This document shows, piece after piece, positions 57,958-64,000 of a DNA stretch of 64,000 bases. A model generated the notes under the pieces. It was given only the letters and a program-made list of their open reading frames with translations. It had not been told where the DNA came from and searched no databases. The stretch is from Anaerolineae bacterium (GTDB lineage: Bacteria > Chloroflexota > Anaerolineae > Anaerolineales > Villigracilaceae), in NCBI GenBank assembly GCA_018648685.1, contig JABGQT010000123.1, forward strand, positions 25,472 through 89,471. The letters run 5' to 3'. The position numbers and the translations under genes are program-made. The stretch's first letter is position 1, and each line of letters opens with the position of its first letter.

Positions 57958-58834
57958 ATTTCTCAACAAACTCTGGTCTATCATCACTGCCCCCTTCCGC
58001 CTGATCTCGAAAATCATCGCAGCCCCTTTCAAGGGAATAAAAAATATCCAGGACTTCCTCAACGAAGTTCCTGAAGAGCACTCTCTTATTGATACAACTG
58101 CCAGCGCAATTCAATCGGCAGATGCACGCGCATCGCTCATGGATCATGTCGAGGCTTTGCGAAAGCATATTTTTCGTGCCCTGCTCGCGTTAATGGTCAC
58201 GGTCTCCATCTCATTCATTTTTACACAACAACTTATCCAATATCTCACCGAGCCTGTTGGCGGACTAGACACTCTCCGCGCCATTGAAGTAACTGAATCC
58301 ATTGGCGTTTTTATGCGCGTCGCCCTCATGAGCGGAACCATCATCGCCTTGCCTTATATTGCTTTTGAATTTTGGCTCTTTTTTGCGCCCGGATTAAAAC
58401 CAAGCTCTAAAAAATTCGGTTTGGTCGGCATCCCTCTCGCCAGCCTACTCTTCATTGCAGGAGCGGCTTTTTCCTACTTCATCATGCTCCCCGCCGCATT
58501 GCCATTTTTGCTCAACTTCATGGGCATCCAGGCTGAATTACGCCCCGCATCTTATTTCACCTTCATTCTCGGTGTCATGTTCTGGATCGGCATCGCCTTT
58601 GAATTCCCTCTTATTATCTATGTTCTCAGCGCAATTGGTCTGGTTAAACCAGATGTCTTAAAACAACAATGGCGTTTAGCCATAGTCATTATCTCAATTT
58701 TTGCAGCTGCTATTACGCCAACTATTGATCCCATCAACATGGCATTGGTTATGCTGCCCATGTCTGTCTTATACTTCATTAGCATCGGGCTAAGCTATAT
58801 TGCCTATAACGGAAGGAAGAAGAAAATTGAATGA
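57950..58834 (+). CDS. tatC: Sec-independent protein translocase TatC with N-terminal extension
   Basis: A 294-residue TatC. The core starts at about residue 63 (LMDHVEALRKHIFRALLALMVTV) with six helices; FWLFFAPGLKPSSKK and FFEFPLIIY-like GIAFEFPLIIYVLSAIGLVKPDVLKQQWRLAIVIISIFAAAITPTIDPINMALVMLPMSVLYF fit the family. Ahead of it stands a cytoplasmic extension of about 60 residues with repeated amphipathic basic helices (LWSIITAPFRLISKIIAAPFKGIKN). A more usual start near the core has no ribosome-binding site; the overlap with tatB supports 57950. Confidence 0.92.
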   Translation: MRKFLNKLWSIITAPFRLISKIIAAPFKGIKNIQDFLNEVPEEHSLIDTTASAIQSADARASLMDHVEALRKHIFRALLALMVTVSISFIFTQQLIQYLTEPVGGLDTLRAIEVTESIGVFMRVALMSGTIIALPYIAFEFWLFFAPGLKPSSKKFGLVGIPLASLLFIAGAAFSYFIMLPAALPFLLNFMGIQAELRPASYFTFILGVMFWIGIAFEFPLIIYVLSAIGLVKPDVLKQQWRLAIVIISIFAAAITPTIDPINMALVMLPMSVLYFISIGLSYIAYNGRKKKIE

Positions 58835-58861
58835 TTTGCACCAAAGCAGGAGGAGAGAAAG

Positions 58862-59800
58862 ATGAGTAATTTACAAAGAGCTATAAATGCCATAAAAGAG
58901 GGTAAAAAAACAGAAGGAAAAACTCTTCTTGCTGAAATACTCCACACTGACCCCAATAACGAGAGAGCTTGGTTATGGATGTCTGCCGCTGTAAAGAATC
59001 CAGACAATAAAGAAGAATGTCTGGAGAGAGTGCTAAAACTCAACCCTGATAACCAACCCGCCCAACGCAGTCTGGCTTCACTCAGAAAGAAACGAGGGAA
59101 AACACCAGCAAAACCTTCGTCCAAATCTACATCTTCTTCCACCTCAACAGCTACAAGTTCAGAAAAGAACAGAGCGCCAACACAAGAAGAGATAGAGCAT
59201 CAACAGAAGCTAGATGAAGAACGCCAGAAAAAAGAAGAAGAGTTGCTCAAATTAAGCAAATTAATCTCCTATGAACTCGGCGAAGGAGCCTCCAGCCGAG
59301 TGCTTACCGCAAAATATATTAAAAAAGGCTTCCCAAAAGAATCTGTTGAAAATCTCATCTACGAATTAGACGGCAAATTAAAACCTGTTAAGAATGATAT
59401 GTCTTTGTCCAATTTGTTGTTCTCAACAAAAGGAAGGATCACCAGAACAACTTATTGGCTCTTTAACCTTGCCTACTTCATACTCTCCCTTATCGCCGTC
59501 TCTGTAGACTTCATGCTGCTTGGCGGCCTTGAAGGCTTAGCACAACAAACACAGCCTTTCTTCTTCGGCATATTTTCGGGCATCTTGGGATTAGCAGCAT
59601 TTTTCCCATCACTAGCCATCCAGATAAAAAGACTTCACGACAGAGATCGCTCAGGCTGGTTTCTTTTGCTCTACTTCGTTCCGCTTCTGAATTTCTGGGT
59701 AGGGATCGAAATAGGTTTCCTTCCTGGAACAATAGGACAAAATCAATACGGTCCAGACCCGAGACAGCATAACCGCCAGAAAGAAGAGATAGAATACTAA
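58862..59800 (+). CDS. TPR-like plus DUF805 membrane protein
   Basis: A 312-residue protein. The N-terminal 75 residues form tetratricopeptide-like helices (AINAIKEGKKTEGKTLLAEILHTDPNNERAWLWMSAAV, CLERVLKLNPDNQPAQRSLASL). A Ser/Thr/Lys-rich hinge and a charged coiled coil (110-140) follow. The C-terminal 130 residues are a DUF805 unit with four helices (LLFSTKGRITRTTYWLFNLAYF, IQIKRLHDRDRSGWFLLLYFVPLLNFWVGIEIGFLPGTIGQNQYGPDP). AGGAGG is close to ATG 58862. The function of DUF805 is unknown; the TPR part suggests protein interaction at the inner face of the membrane. Confidence 0.8.
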   Translation: MSNLQRAINAIKEGKKTEGKTLLAEILHTDPNNERAWLWMSAAVKNPDNKEECLERVLKLNPDNQPAQRSLASLRKKRGKTPAKPSSKSTSSSTSTATSSEKNRAPTQEEIEHQQKLDEERQKKEEELLKLSKLISYELGEGASSRVLTAKYIKKGFPKESVENLIYELDGKLKPVKNDMSLSNLLFSTKGRITRTTYWLFNLAYFILSLIAVSVDFMLLGGLEGLAQQTQPFFFGIFSGILGLAAFFPSLAIQIKRLHDRDRSGWFLLLYFVPLLNFWVGIEIGFLPGTIGQNQYGPDPRQHNRQKEEIEY

Positions 59801-59847
59801 AATCACGAGTACATTTTTATCTAATCAACTTTTTAAAAGTGAATGCT

Positions 59848-62373
59848 ATGCAAAAAAAACACCCCTTACTCTCTAAAACAGCTATCCTGATTCTGGTAGC
59901 CGCAGTCCTTCTCAGTGGCCCCGCCTGCACACTCTCTCTGCTGGACATAGAAATCCCTATTGGTGGTGGAGGAGATACGCCTTCTACACCACTGCCTGAA
60001 GATGCTCTCCCTGAAGCAACACCGATCCCCTCTGCAGAAACGAGATTCACAGTCCATATCCCCACACCACTTAATGCTGGAGATGTTCTCGTTCTTAGCA
60101 TCCTCGACGAGGTTTCAGGACTCCCTTTCAACGCGATCAATTATCCGCTTGAAGCAGTAGATGCACAAACTTATACTGCTGCCCTGCCACTCCCCATTAA
60201 TGCAGTTGTCAAATATCGTTATATTATTACCGGAAATAATCGCCTACAAGAAACAACAAGTGAAAATCTCCCTGTGCGCTATCGTTTATATAAAGTAGAA
60301 GGTGTTGGCGCTATAGAAGATGCTGTTACCAGTTGGGCAGGCCAAAGTTTTGATGGCGCAACCGGACATATTCAAGGATTAGCACTCGACTCTCTAAGCG
60401 GCCACCCCATCCCTAATCTGTTAGTAAATATAAGCGGTATTCAAACGTTAAGCGATGCGTCTGGCAATTTCTATCTCGAAGGTATTTTGCCAGGGCTACA
60501 CCGCATGACCGCATACGCCTTGGATGGAGCTTATCAACCTTTCCAGCAAGGTGCACAAGTAGAAGCGGGGCTTGTAACGCCTGTTCAAATTCATGTCGCG
60601 CCAGCACAGATCGTGCGGGTTACATTTATCGCAGATCTTCCTGAAAACACGATCTCTGGCGCACCTGTTCGTTTAGCGGGAAATCTCTCTCAGCTTGGTA
60701 ATACATTTGGTGATCTAGGCGGCGGTTTTAGCACAGTTGCAGATAAAATGCCTGTTCTCACGCCTTTGGAAGATGGACGATATAGCGTTACGATCCCTTT
60801 GCCCATTGGCGCAGACATACGCTATAAATATACGCTTGGCGACGGATTCTGGAATGCAGAACAAGATAAAAGCAGCGAGCAAGTTCTTCGTCGGCTTATT
60901 GTTCCGCAGACCGATATTGTTGTCGAAGACAAAGTTATTTCGTGGCAATCAGGCCCCTCATCCCCCATCCTCTTCGATCTTAGTGCTCCAGACAATACAC
61001 CAGCCGGGGATATGGTCTACATCCAATTTTCTCCCTATGCTTGGACAGAACCCATCCCAATGTGGCCCTTGGGTAATAATCGCTGGGCTTATAAACTTTA
61101 CGGCCCTCTTGATACTGTTAAGAGTTTTGGCTACAGGTTCTGCCGCAATGCTCAATGTGGCAGCGCAGACGATCTTGCCACAATGGGCAATGCAACGGCT
61201 GGACGACAAATTACCGTCAGCCTTGCCCCGCAAGATATCCGCGACCGCATTACCGGCTGGACATGGCTTGAAGAAGAAATGCCCTACACCATTGTTGCCG
61301 CCCCCATTCAGGCGCGCAATAATGACTTTGTTGCAGGCATTGAATTTCAATCGAATTTTGTACCAAGCTGGACACGCTATACATCACAAGCGATGCAAAA
61401 TATTAGCGCGCTGCATACAAACTGGACAATACTCACCCCAAGTTGGACATTTTCTAATACAAGCCCACTTGTTTTCGGTCCCCAACCCGCAGAAGACCCT
61501 CTTTGGGATGACACAAAACTGATGCTTGAACAAGCCGCTGCGCTCAATTTGAATACGGCTCTTTTCCCACAACCCCATTTCCCTGAATCTGTAGATAATT
61601 GGTGGATCAACGCCCCAAGAGATTTTGGATGGTGGAACGATTGGTTTGATCACTACCGCCAATTTGCATTGCACCACGCCGACATAGCTGCGCGCAACAA
61701 TGTGCCGACGTTAATTCTCGGCGGAGATTGGCTTGCTCCCGCTATGCAAAACGGATTACTCGCCGATGGGCAATCTTCTGCTGTTCCTGCTGACGCAGAA
61801 CTGCGCTGGAATGCGATCATCACTGAAGTACGCACACATTTTGCAGGCGAGATCTGGTGGGCAATGCCCTACACTTCTGGCAGTCTTAATAGTGCACCAC
61901 CTTTTATTAAAAGTGTTGATGGTGTTTATCTGCTTTGGGATGCCCCTCTTAGCCAGGGAAGTCCTATTGATAAAACAGCCATGACAAATGAAGCAATTCG
62001 TCTTCTGGACGAGGAAATTTCCCCTTATCAGGTCAGCGTTGAGAAAGATATCATCATCGGCTTGGCCGTTCCTTCTGCCAGCGGCGCAGAATCTGCTTGT
62101 GTGCCCAACGTAACCGGCGGCTGCTACAACTGGAAAGAACTCAACCGCCCGAACGCAGATATTCCCTCTGTGGGCTTAAATTTACAAGCCCAAACGGATG
62201 TTTATGAAGCGATGCTAAACGCCATCAATGGACGCGCCTGGGTAAACGGAATCGTCAGTCGCGGCTACTATCCGCCCGTGATATTACGTGACAAATCAGC
62301 ATCTATCTACGGAAAAACTTCAGGCGATCTGCTTTGGTATTGGTATCCGAGATTGCTGGGCTTGGCACAGTAA
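59848..62373 (+). CDS. large multidomain lipoprotein with starch-binding-like and glycosidase-like domains
   Basis: An 841-residue lipoprotein (lipobox LSGPAC). After a Pro-rich linker come beta-sandwich units with the layout of CBM20/48-type modules (TRFTVHIPTPLNAGDVLVLSIL ... AVVKYRYIITG; VRVTFIADLPENTISGAPVRLAGNLSQLGN ... ADIRYKYTLGDGFWNAEQ) and a carboxypeptidase-like fold (IQGLALDSLSGHPIPNLLVNISG). The last 350 residues (ISALHTNWTILTPSWTF, TLILGGDWLAPAM, GEIWWAMPYTSG) look like a TIM-barrel glycosidase of the GH113-like type. ATG 59848 is chosen; the track start is a GTG three codons earlier. Substrate unknown. Confidence 0.65.
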   Translation: MQKKHPLLSKTAILILVAAVLLSGPACTLSLLDIEIPIGGGGDTPSTPLPEDALPEATPIPSAETRFTVHIPTPLNAGDVLVLSILDEVSGLPFNAINYPLEAVDAQTYTAALPLPINAVVKYRYIITGNNRLQETTSENLPVRYRLYKVEGVGAIEDAVTSWAGQSFDGATGHIQGLALDSLSGHPIPNLLVNISGIQTLSDASGNFYLEGILPGLHRMTAYALDGAYQPFQQGAQVEAGLVTPVQIHVAPAQIVRVTFIADLPENTISGAPVRLAGNLSQLGNTFGDLGGGFSTVADKMPVLTPLEDGRYSVTIPLPIGADIRYKYTLGDGFWNAEQDKSSEQVLRRLIVPQTDIVVEDKVISWQSGPSSPILFDLSAPDNTPAGDMVYIQFSPYAWTEPIPMWPLGNNRWAYKLYGPLDTVKSFGYRFCRNAQCGSADDLATMGNATAGRQITVSLAPQDIRDRITGWTWLEEEMPYTIVAAPIQARNNDFVAGIEFQSNFVPSWTRYTSQAMQNISALHTNWTILTPSWTFSNTSPLVFGPQPAEDPLWDDTKLMLEQAAALNLNTALFPQPHFPESVDNWWINAPRDFGWWNDWFDHYRQFALHHADIAARNNVPTLILGGDWLAPAMQNGLLADGQSSAVPADAELRWNAIITEVRTHFAGEIWWAMPYTSGSLNSAPPFIKSVDGVYLLWDAPLSQGSPIDKTAMTNEAIRLLDEEISPYQVSVEKDIIIGLAVPSASGAESACVPNVTGGCYNWKELNRPNADIPSVGLNLQAQTDVYEAMLNAINGRAWVNGIVSRGYYPPVILRDKSASIYGKTSGDLLWYWYPRLLGLAQ

Positions 62374-62384
62374 AGACAATTTCA

Positions 62385-62430
62385 CATCAAAAAAACGCCA
62401 TCTTGTTGATAAGATGGCGTTTTTTTGATG
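62385..62430. terminator. bidirectional terminator
   Basis: CATCAAAAAAACGCCATCTT and its exact inverted copy form a 20-bp stem with a six-base loop (62385-62404 and 62411-62430). T-runs on both strands serve the convergent lipoprotein and membrane-protein genes. Confidence 0.95.
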
Positions 62431-62432
62431 CT

Positions 62433-62960
62433 TTATTTCTTTTTCCGCAACCAACCAATGAGCGCAAATCCCAGACCGAGAGCAAGCAAAAAGAATTTGA
62501 TCGTCGCCGAGATCGCAGCCACACGGGGACAAAAGGCTGTTGCACTTCCGCTCAGTAATCGCCAAAGGGCAAAATTCTCCACAGCATCAAAAAGGGCTGC
62601 GAGCAAAACACCCCACCCCACATAGCTACCCATTTCCGCAAACTTCCCACCATGCTTGGATGCCACCATCAGCACACCGAGAGAGATCGTCAACCCATAA
62701 ACGAGAAGAAAGAGATAGTCAAAGCCCAAGCCAAAAGCGGCGAAGAGTTGAGCACGGGAATCCCAGCTTTCCATGATAGTATTTGCCTTTTCAACGGTGC
62801 CTGCGAGTTCAAAGGAGACAATGCCCGAAGGCGAGGCAGGATTCCGCAAGGGAGCATCGAGAATTCCAAAAATGCCGACCAAGATAAATGTCAGCGCGAG
62901 AAGCAAAATAAATATCTTTTTACGGGAAGATGTGGGGATAAAATCCAATGGATGAGACAT
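62433..62960 (-). CDS. small four-TM membrane protein, paralogue of the 4121-4696 protein
   Basis: ATG 62960 is chosen because AGGAGATCAGT precedes it; the ORF-track start 43 codons upstream lies in a dispersed repeat. The 175-residue product has helices near 15-35, 68-90, 100-120 and 145-167, with FDYLFLLVYGL, LFDAVENFALWRLL and AAISATIKFFLLALGLGF. The D..EN and AT.K patterns match the protein encoded at 4121-4696. The function is unknown. It stands head to head with the TetR gene at 63165. Confidence 0.6.
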   Translation of the reverse strand: MSHPLDFIPTSSRKKIFILLLALTFILVGIFGILDAPLRNPASPSGIVSFELAGTVEKANTIMESWDSRAQLFAAFGLGFDYLFLLVYGLTISLGVLMVASKHGGKFAEMGSYVGWGVLLAALFDAVENFALWRLLSGSATAFCPRVAAISATIKFFLLALGLGFALIGWLRKKK

Positions 62961-62996
62961 ACTGATCTCCTTACTAGTCCAAAACAAGAATGAATT

Positions 62997-63071
62997 TGCG
63001 AGGAGAGTTTTATCCGACGAAGCAATCTCTAGCAAATGAGACTGCCACGTCGCACGAGCATGCTCCTCGCA
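62997..63071. repeat. dispersed repeat, copy B
   Basis: TGCGAGGAG (62997-63005) and CTCCTCGCA (63063-63071) are the arms; gttttatc, gaagcaatctc and gagactgccacgtc are shared with copy A at 48815-48899. It lies upstream of two divergent genes. Confidence 0.8.
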
Positions 63072-63130
63072 GAGGCATTCTCTTAACAAATTGCTACTTG
63101 ACTCTCAATCTTAATTATTATATTATAGAA

Positions 63131-63154
63131 ATAACTGACTGACTGGTCAGTTAT
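63131..63154. promoter_or_regulatory. palindromic TetR operator
   Basis: ATAACTGA (63131-63138) and TCAGTTAT (63147-63154) frame CTGACTGG. The sequence TGACTGACTGGTCAGT is a classical TetR-family operator pattern and sits 10 bp before the tetR start, overlapping the likely promoter, with the divergent membrane-protein gene upstream. Confidence 0.75.
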
Positions 63155-63164
63155 AAGGAATTCT

Positions 63165-63761
63165 ATGTCACCAAAACCCAACGTAAGCGAAGAAAGAAAA
63201 GAACAGATCACCGAAGCCGCAACAAAAGTTTTTGCAGAACAAGGTTTTGATAAAGCGCGCATGGACGATATTGCAGCAGAAGCAAAATTAAGCAAGGGCA
63301 CTCTTTATCTTTATTTCAAAAGCAAAGATGCCATTATAAAACATCTACTTGAAAGTCTTTTTGAACGTGAGTTTGCTGACCTAAGCTCCTTGATCGATGA
63401 TCCTCGCCCTGCCTCAGAAAAATTAATGCTTTTTGCAGAAAAATTCATTGGCGACATGCACAAGTGGTCACGCCTAATACCAATTATGTATGAATTTCTA
63501 GGCCGACTTTTTCGACAAAGCATTGTGCAAGAAGCTTTTAAAAAATATTTACGTGTTTATCTTGATATGGTTACTCCGATCATTCAGCAAGGCATTGACA
63601 AAGGAGAGTTTAAAGAAGCAGATGCAAGCGAAATCGCAATCACTTTTGGGGCGCTATTGGAAGGAACGATCTTAATTTGGGTTTACGATTCGGATTTGGT
63701 TGACTTAGAAAAAAACCTCCGTGCTAGCATCAAATTACTAATGGAAGGCATTATTAAATGA
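63165..63761 (+). CDS. TetR/AcrR family transcriptional regulator
   Basis: A 198-residue regulator. The HTH region [42 protein letters not shown] is textbook TetR. The C-terminal ligand domain is helical and ends with [33 protein letters not shown]. Its stop overlaps the start of the nitroreductase-like gene (ATGA), so the two are co-translated. A matching palindromic operator lies immediately upstream; autoregulation is likely. Confidence 0.92.
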   Translation: MSPKPNVSEERKEQITEAATKVFAEQGFDKARMDDIAAEAKLSKGTLYLYFKSKDAIIKHLLESLFEREFADLSSLIDDPRPASEKLMLFAEKFIGDMHKWSRLIPIMYEFLGRLFRQSIVQEAFKKYLRVYLDMVTPIIQQGIDKGEFKEADASEIAITFGALLEGTILIWVYDSDLVDLEKNLRASIKLLMEGIIK

Positions 63762-64000
63762 CTCAAGAAAATCTTCGACAACCCCCACGCGGCTTTCAAG
63801 CCTGGTTCTCGCGTATGCCTATTTATTTCTACAAAATTGGTTTGGGCGGGCTATTCCAGGAGCGCTTTTTGCTGCTCACCCATATTGGACGCAAAAGCGG
63901 ATTACCGCGCAAAGCTGTGCTTGAAGTCGTAGATAAAAACGTAGAAAATTACTATATTGTCTCTGGTTTTGGCGAAAAGTCGCAATGGTTCAAGAATCTA
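63758..64000 (+). CDS. deazaflavin (F420)-dependent nitroreductase family protein (3' end outside window)
   Basis: The first 81 codons of a gene cut by the window edge. [46 protein letters not shown] fits the N-terminus of the Ddn/DUF385 family of F420-dependent or F420-binding oxidoreductases (split-barrel fold), where THxGRKSG is the phosphate-binding signature. Its ATG overlaps the tetR stop. It implies that the host makes or uses coenzyme F420 or related flavins, though not all members bind F420. Confidence 0.75.
   Translation, partial: MTQENLRQPPRGFQAWFSRMPIYFYKIGLGGLFQERFLLLTHIGRKSGLPRKAVLEVVDKNVENYYIVSGFGEKSQWFKNL

Noticed and set aside
60737-61522. 261-aa ORF on the plus strand inside the large lipoprotein gene
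   Set aside because: It is a frame-shifted shadow of the 59848-62373 gene, whose frame has lipobox, CBM-like and barrel-like features.
1-64000. CRISPR array or complete insertion sequence
   Set aside because: No regularly spaced direct repeats and no transposase-like ORF were found on either strand; the repeats seen are palindromic and isolated.

Overview
The window looks like chromosomal DNA of a Chloroflexota bacterium, most likely from the Anaerolineae. This is an inference from gene content: a redox-sensing Rex repressor, a glycyl-radical hydroxyproline dehydratase, many lipoproteins and membrane proteins with Pro/Thr-rich linkers, DUF2723 and LCP envelope enzymes, a TatB/TatC pair next to NusB and Asp23, and numerous short palindromic dispersed repeats. 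Base composition looks moderate. No rRNA genes, CRISPR array, prophage or complete insertion sequence were seen. One tRNA gene (Gly-CCC) is present.

Layout. 1-6186: the 5' part of a HypD-type glycyl radical enzyme (cut by the window edge), three uncharacterised membrane proteins, a 211-bp MITE-like element and an LCP-family cell-wall enzyme, all on the minus strand. 6559-7605: a two-TM channel-like protein. 7608-14420: a tightly packed eight-gene minus-strand operon (DUF420 protein, CDP-alcohol phosphatidyltransferase, flippase-like protein, zinc-ligand-less MDR oxidoreductase, 6-pyruvoyltetrahydropterin-synthase homologue, GT4 glycosyltransferase, methyltransferase, RibD-C reductase). Its last five genes look like an unassigned pterin or nucleoside tailoring pathway. 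14499-22492: a secreted cysteine-peptidase-like protein, a polyprenyl diphosphate synthase, tRNA-Gly, a DUF2723 glycosyltransferase, an unrecognised 420-aa soluble protein, an AEC transporter and a CAP-LysM surface protein. 22561-30281: a PAS-GGDEF diguanylate cyclase, a giant FAD/Fe-S D-2-hydroxyacid dehydrogenase carrying two in-frame repeat insertions, and a TetR-controlled operon followed by a DadA/SoxB-like oxidase. 30520-36946: a repeat-rich surface protein, a lipoprotein hydrolase, a cyclic-nucleotide-domain histidine kinase, NUDIX and SGNH hydrolases, class II FBP aldolase and a conserved small protein.

37074-43689 is a molybdenum hydroxylase locus: an FAD/2Fe-2S fusion subunit, a small membrane protein and the molybdopterin subunit, followed by an alpha/beta hydrolase, a DUF1361 protein and a YqeB/EF2563-type protein tied to selenium-dependent molybdenum hydroxylases. 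44310-47398 holds a 28-codon microORF that may be a gene fossil, rex, a lysine-6-dehydrogenase/saccharopine-reductase-like enzyme and a soluble Ser/Thr kinase. 47480-51277 (minus) is a heme cluster (HemH, HemG/HemY) with a PucC-like transporter. 51448-55663 carries a methyltransferase, an isochorismatase, an AT-rich orphan, a spermidine-synthase-like membrane protein and a Lit-like DUF1461 protein. 55761-58834 is a housekeeping block (fabG, asp23, nusB, tatB, tatC). The window ends with a TPR-DUF805 protein, a large multidomain lipoprotein with a glycosidase-like C-terminus, a small membrane protein, and a TetR gene translationally coupled to a deazaflavin-dependent nitroreductase-like gene cut by the edge.

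Two themes recur. Short palindromic repeats from several families have spread through intergenic DNA and, in at least three genes, into reading frames. Several genes also have a TANNNT box 6-8 nt before the start codon and no Shine-Dalgarno sequence, which suggests leaderless transcripts.
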